From assembly GCA_910589485.1 (NCBI GenBank), contig CAJUSW010000003.1, positions 1 through 64,000 of the forward strand: a stretch of 64,000 nucleotides of DNA, in the 5' to 3' direction. The notes beneath the pieces were generated by a model that saw only the letters and a program-made list of their open reading frames with translations, was not told where the DNA came from and searched no databases. Shown in pieces: positions 35,678 through 44,541 of this stretch (positions are counted from its first letter, which is position 1; every line of letters begins with the position of its first letter). A program made the translations under genes and the position numbers. Origin of the DNA: an uncultured Duncaniella sp. (GTDB lineage: Bacteria; Bacteroidota; Bacteroidia; Bacteroidales; Muribaculaceae).

Positions 35678-36210
35678 TGATACTGCGCACTGATATAACA
35701 GAAGCCGGAGCCTTCAATAAGCCCCATGGCATAAAAGGAGAAATTTCCGCCACGCTCGATTACGACATTGACCTCAACGAGGCCAAATGCATCATAATGG
35801 ACGTGGAGGGTATATTCGTACCGTTTTTCATTAAATCAGTGCGTCCCAAGACGGCTGAAACCTGCCTCCTCACCATCGACGGCATCGACTCGGAGCAGAA
35901 AGCCCGCCAGCTATCCGGCAAGACTTTCTATCTGCTCAACAGCGATATCCCCGAGGATGACGCCGACGGTGAGGACGGGCTTTACGCCTCCGAACTCATC
36001 GGCTATACCGTGATTGACAGCATCTTGGGTAAACTCGGCGAAGTAACCGACTACAACGACTCGACCGACAACATTCTACTGATAGTCACACCCCCCGAAG
36101 GCAAGGAGATATACATTCCTGTGGCTGACGAGTTTATCGATGAAATCGACATCGACAACAACACGCTCCACACATCGCTCCCCCAGGGAATTGTCGACCT
36201 CAACAACTGA
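35677..36210 (+). CDS. rimM: Ribosome maturation factor RimM
   Basis: Helps assemble the 30S head with ribosomal protein S19. The 177-aa protein has the N-terminal RimM barrel (AGAFNKPHGIKGEISATLDYD) and the C-terminal PRC-barrel (ELIGYTVIDSILGKLGEVTDYNDSTDNILLIV; IYIPVADEFIDEID). It follows DUF4290 with a one-base overlap. Confidence 0.93.
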   Translation: MILRTDITEAGAFNKPHGIKGEISATLDYDIDLNEAKCIIMDVEGIFVPFFIKSVRPKTAETCLLTIDGIDSEQKARQLSGKTFYLLNSDIPEDDADGEDGLYASELIGYTVIDSILGKLGEVTDYNDSTDNILLIVTPPEGKEIYIPVADEFIDEIDIDNNTLHTSLPQGIVDLNN

Positions 36211-36213
36211 CAC

Positions 36214-36513
36214 ATGAAAGATTTCGACGAAAAAGAAGCAGTCCGCGCAATGCGTGCCGCATTGTCGCCCGAAGCATCCCAGCGTTGCGACGACGGCGAA
36301 TTGCTCAACATAATAGACATCATTTGGGATTGGTATGACGACCAAGGCCTGCTCGACATTGATGCCGAGGCTGACGATGACGACGTAAACGTTGAAGCCC
36401 TCAACAGCCACGTGCGCAAAATGCTTGCCAAGGACCGTATGTCACCCATCCGCCCCGATGAAGTGGAACCTCTCGTCGCCGCCGAATTACAGTACGAACA
36501 ATCGCTCATATGA
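36214..36513 (+). CDS. Small acidic hypothetical protein
   Basis: A 99-aa, strongly acidic protein (Asp run near residues 53-58, ADDDDVN). No domain recognised. It starts 3 nt after rimM and its stop overlaps the next ATG by 4 nt, which supports it being translated. Confidence 0.75.
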   Translation: MKDFDEKEAVRAMRAALSPEASQRCDDGELLNIIDIIWDWYDDQGLLDIDAEADDDDVNVEALNSHVRKMLAKDRMSPIRPDEVEPLVAAELQYEQSLI

Positions 36514-37151
36514 CCCGACTCACTTCACTCCTCGCGCTCATAGCCATCACCCTGACCGGATTCCAATCAATGGCCAAGGACAAGTACACCGATCCCTATA
36601 AAGGTTACGAGGAATCGGCCTTCATGGACATGGACCTTGAGCAAAACATCCTCACCCCTGAAGTAGCCAAAGGTGAGCATAACGCCGTGAGCCAATACAT
36701 GAAACGGATTGGCCACGAACTCGCCAACAAAAAATACATCGTCGATATGACCCGTGACAATGAAGTCGTGATTGTCACCATCCCGTCCGACGAACTTTTC
36801 CTACCCAACGACACCCTCCTCTCCCCCTCGGCCCCGGCTAAGCTCGGCCCGATAGTGGCAATGCTCCGTGATCCCGAGATGTTCAAGATGGTGTATGCAG
36901 TGCATACCGACAATACAGGGTCAGCCCAGTACAATATGTATCTGTCGCACGAGCGCAACAACTCCATCTATGATTGGCTCCTCAGCCAGGTCAGCGAAGA
37001 CCTCATCGTGATTCCGTTTGAAATGGGCGACACCGACCCTATCGAGCCCAACGACTCCCGAAAAGGACGAGCCGCCAACCGCCGCGTGGAGATATACCTT
37101 ATCCCCGGCCCGAAAATGATAACCCATGCCCATAAGGGCACTTTAAAATAA
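36510..37151 (+). CDS. OmpA-family envelope protein
   Basis: A 213-aa exported protein: signal peptide MTRLTSLLALIAITLTGFQSMA, then an OmpA C-terminal domain (about residues 85-205) that binds peptidoglycan in known members. Motifs include IPSDELFLPNDTLL, YAVHTDNTGSAQYNMYLSHERNNSIYDWL and NDSRKGRAANRRVEIYLIPG, with the Asp/Arg pair used to bind diaminopimelate. No beta-barrel precedes it. Confidence 0.85.
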   Translation: MTRLTSLLALIAITLTGFQSMAKDKYTDPYKGYEESAFMDMDLEQNILTPEVAKGEHNAVSQYMKRIGHELANKKYIVDMTRDNEVVIVTIPSDELFLPNDTLLSPSAPAKLGPIVAMLRDPEMFKMVYAVHTDNTGSAQYNMYLSHERNNSIYDWLLSQVSEDLIVIPFEMGDTDPIEPNDSRKGRAANRRVEIYLIPGPKMITHAHKGTLK

Positions 37152-37182
37152 GAATACAATAAAGCATTCACACACATAAGCA

Positions 37183-38664
37183 ATGGCTAAAGAACTTAAA
37201 GACCTCACCAAGCGTAGCGAAAACTATTCGCAATGGTATAACGATCTCGTGGTTAAAGCCGACCTCGCTGAGCAGTCGGCTGTTAGAGGATGTATGGTAA
37301 TAAAGCCTTACGGCTATGCCATATGGGAAAAGATGCAGCAGCAGCTCGACCGCATGTTTAAGGAAACAGGACACCAGAATGCCTATTTCCCCCTTCTCAT
37401 ACCTAAGTCATTCCTCTCGCGCGAAGCCGACCATGTGGAAGGATTCGCTAAAGAGTGTGCTGTAGTCACCCACTACCGACTCAAGAATGCCGAGGATGGC
37501 AGTGGTGTGGTAGTCGATCCCGCCGCCAAACTCGAGGAGGAGCTCATCATCCGCCCCACTTCCGAGACCATTATCTGGAACACATATCGCAACTGGATCC
37601 ACTCCTACCGTGATCTCCCCCTCCTCATCAACCAGTGGGCCAATGTTATGCGTTGGGAGATGCGCACCCGCATGTTCCTCCGCACCGCCGAATTCCTCTG
37701 GCAGGAAGGCCACACAGCCCACGCCACTGAGCAGGAAGCATGGGAAGAAGCACGCAGAATGCTCGACGTGTATGCCGACTTTGCCGAGAATTTCATGGCA
37801 GTTCCCGTCATAAAGGGTGTCAAGAGCGCCAACGAGCGTTTTGCAGGTGCTATCGAGACCCTCTGTATCGAGGCAATGATGCAGGATGGAAAAGCGCTCC
37901 AGGCCGGAACATCCCACTTCCTCGGCCAGAACTTTGCCAAGGCTTTCGACGTTACTTATGTCAACAAGGACAACCAGCCTGAATACGTATGGGCAACCTC
38001 TTGGGGTGTATCGACCCGTCTGATGGGCGCGCTCATCATGACCCACTCCGACGACAATGGTCTGGTGCTCCCTCCCCACCTCGCTCCCATCCAGGTTGTC
38101 ATCGTTCCCATCTACAAGAACGACGACCAGCGCAATCTCATAGCCGACGCTGTTGCTCCAATCGTGAAGGAGCTGCGCGCACTCGGCGTAAGCGTGAAGT
38201 TCGACGATGCCGACAACAAGCGTCCCGGATTCAAGTTTGCCGACTACGAGCTCAAGGGTGTGCCCGTGCGTCTCGCCATTGGAGCGCGCGACATCGAGAG
38301 CGGTACAGTGGAGGTTATGCGTCGTGACACCCTGGAGAAACATGTAGCTCCGCTCGAGGGAATCGCTCAGTACTGCAAAGACCTGCTTGAAGAGATCCAG
38401 ACCAACATTTTCAAGAAGGCCGTCGCTCACCGCGAATCACTCACCCGCACCGTGGATTCTTACGAGGAATTCAAGAAGGAGATCGAAAAAGGCGGTTTCA
38501 TTCTTGCCCACTGGGATGGCACCACCGAGACCGAAGAAAAGATCAAGGAGGAGACCAAGGCCACAATCCGATGCATACCTTTCGACGGCGACAAGACTCC
38601 CGGCGTATGTGTGGTCACCGGCAAGCCGTCAGCCCAGCGAGTTATCTTCGCCCGCAACTACTAA
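37183..38664 (+). CDS. proS: Prolyl-tRNA synthetase, archaeal/eukaryal-type (type 3)
   Basis: Charges tRNA-Pro. The 493-aa enzyme lacks the insertion domain of the long bacterial type and begins with KRSENYSQWYNDLVVKADLAEQSAVRG; class II motifs are visible in LIIRPTSETIIWNTYRNWIHSYRDLPL, MRWEMRTRMFLRTAEFLWQEGHTAH and TSWGVSTRLMGALIMTHSDD. The C-terminal zinc-binding-like domain ends in NY. Codon use is highly biased, as in fabG and moxR. Confidence 0.95.
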   Translation: MAKELKDLTKRSENYSQWYNDLVVKADLAEQSAVRGCMVIKPYGYAIWEKMQQQLDRMFKETGHQNAYFPLLIPKSFLSREADHVEGFAKECAVVTHYRLKNAEDGSGVVVDPAAKLEEELIIRPTSETIIWNTYRNWIHSYRDLPLLINQWANVMRWEMRTRMFLRTAEFLWQEGHTAHATEQEAWEEARRMLDVYADFAENFMAVPVIKGVKSANERFAGAIETLCIEAMMQDGKALQAGTSHFLGQNFAKAFDVTYVNKDNQPEYVWATSWGVSTRLMGALIMTHSDDNGLVLPPHLAPIQVVIVPIYKNDDQRNLIADAVAPIVKELRALGVSVKFDDADNKRPGFKFADYELKGVPVRLAIGARDIESGTVEVMRRDTLEKHVAPLEGIAQYCKDLLEEIQTNIFKKAVAHRESLTRTVDSYEEFKKEIEKGGFILAHWDGTTETEEKIKEETKATIRCIPFDGDKTPGVCVVTGKPSAQRVIFARNY

Positions 38665-38715
38665 CAGGCTATCATCGTGGCCTCACGGCCCCAACCTCAC
38701 ATTCATAACACAGAT

Positions 38716-38991
38716 ATGGACAGCAAGGCTTTCAACACCCGTTTGGCCAAGACCATCAACCGGACTACGGATGAAACAGCGACTCTGACCGATGCTCTCG
38801 GCAAACTGATGGCCGAGATCGGCTCAGAGCTCGACTCGGTGGCTATTCCCGGCTTCGGCACATTCACATCAGTCAAAACCGACGAATGTGTCATTACCGA
38901 TGAGTCCACCGGTAAGAGGACACTCATGCCACCGAGCATCAAGATGCAGTTTCAGCCAAGTGTCGTATTGCGTAAAAAACTCTCGCGATGA
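38716..38991 (+). CDS. HU-family DNA-binding protein
   Basis: A 91-aa HU/IHF-type nucleoid protein: an N-terminal helical dimerisation part (FNTRLAKTINRTTDETATLTDALGKLM) and the signature VAIPGFGTFTSVKT with a C-terminal arm. The ATG at 38716 is chosen over an upstream in-frame codon. The stop overlaps the next gene by 4 nt (ATGA), so it is made together with a second, membrane-bound HU-like protein, and may dimerise with it. Confidence 0.88.
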   Translation: MDSKAFNTRLAKTINRTTDETATLTDALGKLMAEIGSELDSVAIPGFGTFTSVKTDECVITDESTGKRTLMPPSIKMQFQPSVVLRKKLSR

Positions 38992-40322
38992 ATCGTAAGA
39001 TCCCATTCCATGATTTGGCCTCTCTATTGGCGGCCAACTGCAACATATCGCCCGAAGAAGCCGAGGATTTCATCAAAAACTTCTTCGACCAGATTGCCGG
39101 ATCATTAAGCGACGGCGACACGGTGAAAATCAAAGGCATCGGCACCTTCAATCTCACTAACGAAAAAGACACCCCCGTGTCGTTTGTTCCTGACGCTGAA
39201 ATAGCTGATACCGTCAACGCACCTTTCGCATTATTTGAACCGGAAGTTTTGAGCGATACCCTCAGTGACGAAACCCTTGCCGACATTGAGGCTCCGGTCG
39301 ACATCACCGAGCCAACGATTGAAGAACCCGCCGCACCGGAGCCTACTGACGATTCCGAAGTGCAACACGCCACTACGGTGGCAGGAGGGGAAATCATCGC
39401 ATCCGATGAAGTCGTTGAGGCTCCTATGGCTGAGAATCCCGAATCAGTTGAACCCGCTGTTGCCACAGAGCCTGTTATACCTGTGGAATCGGATAAACCC
39501 GAAACTTCAGCCGAAGAATCCGACAAGCCCGATGAAACCGAAAAGTCGGCTGAGGAGCCCGTCAGAATCGTAGAGGAACCCGCCACTAAAGCTACATCAT
39601 CAGTCGTTTCGGTTGCAGTTGAGACTCCTGTCACAACCACAACTGCCCCCTCCAAGGCCCCGACTGTAGCTCCGGCCCCTGTAGCTCCTGCGGTCAAAGT
39701 CTCCGCTCCGGCATTCCCTGAGGAGGAACCCGAGGAATACCTCCCCGACAATCAGTATCAGAAATCCGGCCCCGGATTTGGCTGGGGATTCCTGACCGGT
39801 CTCATAGTAGGCCTGGCATTGGGAGCATGTGCTGTGTACTTCGCCATCGACTACATTATCCCTACTCCTGTACAGGAAGAGGTTGTGGAGGACGCGGCCA
39901 GCGATGAAGAGGTTGCACAGGTTTTGGCCGAGGCCGAAGCCGTGTTAAGAGGCGACACAGCCGTTTCCGCGACAACCTCCGATACACCTCCGGCCACACC
40001 GGAAAGCAACGCGGAACCGAAATCCGAGCCCAAGGCATCCTCTCCGGCTCCGGCCCAGCCTGTGGCTGAACCCGTCAAGGATACCGTAAAAGCCGGATAT
40101 CTCCTTCATGACATGGCCAAGAAACACTATGGCAACAAATGCTTCTGGGTATATATCTACGAGGAGAATAAAGCCAAGATATCCAACCCCAACCGCGTAA
40201 GTCCGGGTCTCGTCCTCGTGATTCCCCCGGCTGAAAAATACGGTATAAATGCGTCCAACTCGGCAAGCGTGAAAGCGGCTAACGAAAAGGCAGGCAAGAT
40301 ACTTGCCAAGTATCCCCGATAG
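38988..40322 (+). CDS. Membrane-anchored HU-like protein with periplasmic LysM domain
   Basis: A 444-aa mosaic protein. Residues 1-80 are HU-like (ASLLAANCNISPEEAEDFIKNFFDQIA, VKIKGIGTFNLTN). Residues 80-262 form a long Glu/Pro/Val/Thr-rich disordered linker. Residues 264-288 form a single membrane helix (GFLTGLIVGLALGACAVYF). After a second acidic/proline linker, residues about 370-414 form a LysM domain (LLHDMAKKHYGNKCFWVYIYEENK...NRVSPGLVLVIPP). No signal peptide, so HU faces the cytoplasm and LysM the periplasm. That would join DNA to peptidoglycan; the role is inferred, the architecture is seen. Confidence 0.85.
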   Translation: MNRKIPFHDLASLLAANCNISPEEAEDFIKNFFDQIAGSLSDGDTVKIKGIGTFNLTNEKDTPVSFVPDAEIADTVNAPFALFEPEVLSDTLSDETLADIEAPVDITEPTIEEPAAPEPTDDSEVQHATTVAGGEIIASDEVVEAPMAENPESVEPAVATEPVIPVESDKPETSAEESDKPDETEKSAEEPVRIVEEPATKATSSVVSVAVETPVTTTTAPSKAPTVAPAPVAPAVKVSAPAFPEEEPEEYLPDNQYQKSGPGFGWGFLTGLIVGLALGACAVYFAIDYIIPTPVQEEVVEDAASDEEVAQVLAEAEAVLRGDTAVSATTSDTPPATPESNAEPKSEPKASSPAPAQPVAEPVKDTVKAGYLLHDMAKKHYGNKCFWVYIYEENKAKISNPNRVSPGLVLVIPPAEKYGINASNSASVKAANEKAGKILAKYPR

Positions 40323-40348
40323 TCATTGTCCGCAAAATCCGACAACAT

Positions 40349-40400
40349 ATTCACAGGAGGCTCCGGTTGCTATTTATTGCAGCCGGAGCCTCCTGTGAAT
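40349..40400 (+). terminator. Terminator after the HU-LysM gene
   Basis: Arms ATTCACAGGAGGCTCCGG (40349-40366) and CCGGAGCCTCCTGTGAAT (40383-40400) pair perfectly over 18 bp, with TGC/GCA closing the loop, followed by TTCCTTCT. It separates the proS-HU group from the Bat operon. Confidence 0.85.
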
Positions 40401-40439
40401 TTCCTTCTGAACACACATCAAAATACATCTAAAATTTGA

Positions 40440-40481
40440 GTTAATTTTCTTAATACTAAAGAAAAAATAGATAAAATTAAC
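40440..40481. repeat. Inverted repeat upstream of moxR
   Basis: GTTAATTTT (40440-40448) and AAAATTAAC (40473-40481) are exact reverse complements. They lie between the terminator at 40349-40400 and the moxR promoter, so an operator or second terminator are both possible. Confidence 0.35.
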
Positions 40482-40514
40482 ACACCTCATTCACACATTG
40501 TTTGTTATAATATA

Positions 40515-40522
40515 TAATTTTG
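40515..40522 (+). promoter_or_regulatory. Candidate -7 box for the Bat operon
   Basis: TAATTTTG matches TAnnTTTG, 55 nt before the moxR start. The region is very A/T-rich and a clear -33 is missing. Confidence 0.5.
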
Positions 40523-40577
40523 TATTCATAATATCGAATCAAAACAACTCAAAACATCATATTTATCCAACCTCACT

Positions 40578-41573
40578 ATGAGCGAAACGGTTAATATCAG
40601 AGAGCTTAACGACCTCGTTGCAAGCAAGAGCAACTTCATCAATCTGGTAACACAAGGGATGGACCAGACTATTGTCGGACAGAAACATCTCATCGACTCC
40701 CTGCTGATCGCCCTCCTTTCCAATGGCCACGTGCTTCTCGAGGGCGTGCCTGGTCTTGCCAAGACCCTTGCCATCAAGACCCTTGCTCAGGTAATTGATG
40801 CTAAATACAGCCGCATCCAGTTTACACCCGACCTGCTCCCTGCCGATGTTACAGGTACAATGATCTATAGCATCCAGAAAGAGCAGTTCCAGATAAAGAA
40901 AGGCCCCATCTTCGCCAACTTCGTATTGGCCGATGAGATCAACCGTGCCCCGGCCAAGGTCCAGAGCGCGTTGCTCGAAGCCATGCAGGAGCGCCAGGTC
41001 ACCATCGGTGAAGAGACCTTTGCCCTTGACGAACCCTTCCTCGTAATGGCTACCCAGAACCCCATCGAACAGGAAGGAACCTATCCTCTCCCCGAGGCTC
41101 AGGTTGACCGATTCCTGCTGAAGGTCATCATCGGCTATCCCACCAAGGAAGAGGAGAAGATAATCATCCGCCAGAACATCAGCGGAGAGCGCAAGAAAGT
41201 GCAACCGTTGCTCCGTCCGTCCGAGATACTTGACGTTCAGAAGATCGTCGAAAAGATCTACCTCGACGAGAAGATCGAACGTTATATCGTCGACATCGTA
41301 TTTGCCACCCGTAATCCTCAGGACTACCAGCTCAAGGACCTCGCCGGCATGATCAGCTTCGGCGCATCCCCCCGTGCGTCCATCGGCCTTGCCCGCGCTT
41401 CACGTGCCTACGCATTCCTCCGCGGACGTGGCTACGTCATCCCCGAGGACGTTCGTGCTGTGTGCCACGATGTCCTCCGCCACCGTATCGGTCTCACCTA
41501 TGAAGCCGAGGCCAACAACATCACCACCGACCAGATCATCTCGGAAATTCTCGACAAGGTTGAGGTGCCCTAA
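40578..41573 (+). CDS. MoxR-family AAA+ ATPase
   Basis: A chaperone-like ATPase of 331 aa that in known cases acts on vWA proteins encoded beside it. Motifs: Walker A EGVPGLAKTLAIKT, Walker B VLADEINRAPAKVQSALLEAMQE, sensor 1 MATQNPIEQEGTYPLPEAQ, and an arginine finger region (QVDRFLLK). First gene of the moxR-DUF58-bat operon. Codon use is strongly biased, suggesting high expression. Confidence 0.93.
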   Translation: MSETVNIRELNDLVASKSNFINLVTQGMDQTIVGQKHLIDSLLIALLSNGHVLLEGVPGLAKTLAIKTLAQVIDAKYSRIQFTPDLLPADVTGTMIYSIQKEQFQIKKGPIFANFVLADEINRAPAKVQSALLEAMQERQVTIGEETFALDEPFLVMATQNPIEQEGTYPLPEAQVDRFLLKVIIGYPTKEEEKIIIRQNISGERKKVQPLLRPSEILDVQKIVEKIYLDEKIERYIVDIVFATRNPQDYQLKDLAGMISFGASPRASIGLARASRAYAFLRGRGYVIPEDVRAVCHDVLRHRIGLTYEAEANNITTDQIISEILDKVEVP

Positions 41574-41606
41574 ATTTTCACAAGTCAATTGTAATATCGC
41601 AGACTG

Positions 41607-42482
41607 ATGGAAGCCAATGAACTCCTGAAGAAGGTACGTAAAATCGACATAAAGACTCGTGGTCTCTCCCAAAACATCTTTGCGGGAGAGTACCACACAG
41701 CCTTTAAAGGTCGAGGCATGACTTTTGCTGAAGTCAGGGAGTACCAGTATGGCGACGACGTGCGCGATATCGACTGGAATGTCACCGCGCGCCACAACCG
41801 CCCGTATATCAAGGTCTATGAAGAGGAGCGCGAACTCACGGTGATGTTGCTCATTGACGTGTCGAGAAGCCGTCTGTTCGGAGCCGTCGGAGAAGAGAAA
41901 CGCGAGATGATAGCCGAGATTGCCGCCACTCTCGCCTACTCGGCAATCACCAACAACGACAAGATCGGCGTGATATTCTTCTCTGACAAGATCGAGAAAT
42001 TCATTCCCCCGAAGAAAGGCAAGAAACATATCCTGCTCATCATACGCGAATTGATCGATTTCACGCCTGAAAATCCGGGCACTGATATAGGCGTGGCGCT
42101 CAGATACATGACCGATGCGTTGAAGAAACGTTGCACTACGTTCATTATCTCCGACTTCATTGACCGCCATGACTATTCACGCCAACTGCAGATAGCCTCC
42201 AACAAGCACGATATCATTGCTATACAGGTCTACGACAAGCGCGACACCTCATTGCCCGATATCGGACTGATGAGAGTATCGGATCTCGAGACCGGAAAGA
42301 CCGGGTGGATTGACACCTCATCCAAATCAACCCGTCAGGCCTACAGCAAATGGTGGTATGAACGCCAGCAAGCCATGACCGAAGCCCTCAGCAAGAGTCG
42401 TGTTGACCTTGCGTCGATTGCTACCGACGAGGACTTCGCACGAGCACTCATGGCATTGTTCAAAAACCGTGGCGTGAGATAA
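41607..42482 (+). CDS. DUF58 (vWA-like) protein
   Basis: A 291-aa soluble protein with the DUF58 signature GRGMTFAEVREYQYGDDVRDIDWNVTARH and a vWA-like fold containing the MIDAS-type LLIDVSRSRLFG. Such proteins are encoded with MoxR ATPases and are thought to be their partners. Located 33 nt after moxR. Confidence 0.92.
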   Translation: MEANELLKKVRKIDIKTRGLSQNIFAGEYHTAFKGRGMTFAEVREYQYGDDVRDIDWNVTARHNRPYIKVYEEERELTVMLLIDVSRSRLFGAVGEEKREMIAEIAATLAYSAITNNDKIGVIFFSDKIEKFIPPKKGKKHILLIIRELIDFTPENPGTDIGVALRYMTDALKKRCTTFIISDFIDRHDYSRQLQIASNKHDIIAIQVYDKRDTSLPDIGLMRVSDLETGKTGWIDTSSKSTRQAYSKWWYERQQAMTEALSKSRVDLASIATDEDFARALMALFKNRGVR

Positions 42483-42541
42483 GAATACGGCTCTGTAACG
42501 AACAATAAAAACCGAGGAGATAAGATAAACGTTCAACTTGT

Positions 42542-43534
42542 ATGATTCGACAATTACGCATATTCATAGCCACCTTCACCCTCGTCCTTGCGTCGGTAAT
42601 CCCGGCTTGGTCCCAGAGCTCCATAAAGGTCTCGCTTGATTCAGCCTATCTGCTGATGGGCAAGACCACACCCATGCACATCGAACTGATAGCTCCGTCA
42701 TCTACTGCCGGGCAGCTTATGATCCCTCAGGATACGATCTGCGATAAAGTGGAGATTCTGCGAACACTCCCGGCCGACACTACCGATATAAAGAACGGTC
42801 GCATACAGGTGAATCAGGAGGTATTATTGCAAGCCTTTGACTCCGGCACATATATCCTTAACCCCATCCGTTATATACAGGGGAGCGAGACCATTGCCTC
42901 AAATAAGCTTGTATTGAAAGTCCTTCCGGTTCCTGTCGACACCCTCGCGTCGATACACGATTACGCCGACGTTGTGGATGTAGATCGTAAACTGGTCGAC
43001 TATCTGCCTGATTTCCTTGTCGATTACGGATTATGGATACTTGCCGCGCTCATCGTGCTTGCATTAGCCTACTTCACGTTCAAACGTCTCACCCGCAACA
43101 AGAATATAGCAGCCGAGGTTGTTGTAACCATTCCGCCCTACGAACTGGCCATCCGCGAGCTCGACAGCCTGCGTACCGATAAGCTGTGCGAACAAGGACG
43201 CGAACGCGAGTTCTACACCCGTCTTACTGACATTCTGCGTCAATACCTGCAGGGCCGATTCGGCATCAACGCCATGGAGATGACCTCGACCCAGATACGC
43301 AACATCCTCCAGGCCAATGAAGAGACTCGCCTCAGCAAGCGCAACATGGATCAAGTGCTCGAGACCGCTGATTTCGTGAAATTTGCCAAGGTTCGTCCAC
43401 TCCCCGAGGACAACACTCGCTCATTCAACTCAGCCATGCAGTTTGTCGAGGATACCAAGCCCCAGCCCGTGTCCGCCGAAACTGAGGATAATGACAACGA
43501 AGAACAACTGAAAAAATCAACTACTGAAAAATAA
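42542..43534 (+). CDS. Bat-operon membrane protein with beta-rich exported domain
   Basis: A 330-aa membrane protein without a named domain that I recognise. It has a signal peptide (IFIATFTLVLASVIPAWS), an exported beta-rich part (residues 25-155), one membrane helix (YGLWILAALIVLALAYFTF, about 160-182) and a cytoplasmic helical tail (about 185-330) ending in an acidic/Lys stretch. The same gene position between DUF58 and batA is commonly filled by such a protein. A Shine-Dalgarno-like GAGGAGA precedes it. Confidence 0.8.
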   Translation: MIRQLRIFIATFTLVLASVIPAWSQSSIKVSLDSAYLLMGKTTPMHIELIAPSSTAGQLMIPQDTICDKVEILRTLPADTTDIKNGRIQVNQEVLLQAFDSGTYILNPIRYIQGSETIASNKLVLKVLPVPVDTLASIHDYADVVDVDRKLVDYLPDFLVDYGLWILAALIVLALAYFTFKRLTRNKNIAAEVVVTIPPYELAIRELDSLRTDKLCEQGREREFYTRLTDILRQYLQGRFGINAMEMTSTQIRNILQANEETRLSKRNMDQVLETADFVKFAKVRPLPEDNTRSFNSAMQFVEDTKPQPVSAETEDNDNEEQLKKSTTEK

Positions 43535-43539
43535 CCGAT

Positions 43540-44526
43540 ATGCAACTGGCCCATCCACATTATTTATGGCTATTGTTGTTGCTCGTGCCGCTTATTGCTT
43601 GGTACTTATACAAGCACCGCACGTTGCAACCATCGCTTGGCATATCATCAACAAAGCCATTCGCCAAACTCGGCATGCCATTCAGGGCATGGCTCATGCA
43701 CCTCATGTTTCTGCTTCAACTCGGAGCCATCGCATGTGTGATCATCATACTCGCCCGTCCTCAGACCCGCGATTCATGGAACACCTCAAGCGTTGAGGGT
43801 ACCGACATTGTTCTCGCGCTTGACATATCCACCTCAATGCTTGCACGCGATTTCAAGCCCGACCGATTCGAGGCAGCCAAGGAAGTTGCAGCTAAATTCG
43901 TTGCCGGTCGCGAAGGTGACAATATCGGACTCGTGATATTTGCCGCCGAGAGCTTCACCTCTCTGCCAATGACCACCGACCGATCCATGATCGCCAACTA
44001 CATCAACGACATAAAGATGGGTATGTTGCAGGATGGCACCGCCATCGGCGATGGTCTTGCCACCTCGATCAACCGCATCAAGGAAGGCAAAGCGAAATCC
44101 AAGAGCATCATCCTCCTCACCGACGGTTCAAACAATACCGGCAACGTTGCGCCTATCACAGCCTCCGAGATTGCCAAGCAACTCGGCATAAAAGTCTACA
44201 CCATCGGTATCGGAACCAACGGCACCGCCCCCTATCCTCAGGAAAACGAGTTCGGACGCATTGTCTATACCCCCTTACCTGTGGTGATCGATGAAGCAAC
44301 ACTCAAGACAATTGCCGAGAATACCGGAGGAAAATACTTCCGAGCCACCGGCAACAACGTACTGAAAGACATTTTCGCAGAAATAGACCGTCTCGAAAAG
44401 ACCAAGATGGACCTGCGCAACTTCTCCTCCACCGAGGACGACTATATGCCGTGGGCCATCGCCGCACTCAGCCTTTTCGGCCTCGCTGTGCTTATGAGAT
44501 ACACTATACTGCGCACAACTCCCTAA
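43540..44526 (+). CDS. batA: Aerotolerance protein BatA (vWA domain)
   Basis: A 328-aa inner-membrane protein: N-terminal helices (residues 5-20 and 50-70, LMFLLQLGAIACVIIILA), a vWA domain (about 88-285) with a complete MIDAS (LALDISTSM, GTAIGDG and LTDGSNNTG), and a C-terminal helix (WAIAALSLFGLAVLM). Bat proteins were linked to oxygen tolerance in Bacteroides fragilis; the mechanism is unresolved. Confidence 0.93.
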   Translation: MQLAHPHYLWLLLLLVPLIAWYLYKHRTLQPSLGISSTKPFAKLGMPFRAWLMHLMFLLQLGAIACVIIILARPQTRDSWNTSSVEGTDIVLALDISTSMLARDFKPDRFEAAKEVAAKFVAGREGDNIGLVIFAAESFTSLPMTTDRSMIANYINDIKMGMLQDGTAIGDGLATSINRIKEGKAKSKSIILLTDGSNNTGNVAPITASEIAKQLGIKVYTIGIGTNGTAPYPQENEFGRIVYTPLPVVIDEATLKTIAENTGGKYFRATGNNVLKDIFAEIDRLEKTKMDLRNFSSTEDDYMPWAIAALSLFGLAVLMRYTILRTTP

Positions 44527-44541
44527 AACTCTTTTTTAGGT

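Noticed and set aside
37408..38430. 340-codon minus-strand frame opposite proS
   Set aside because: Shadow of a highly codon-biased gene.
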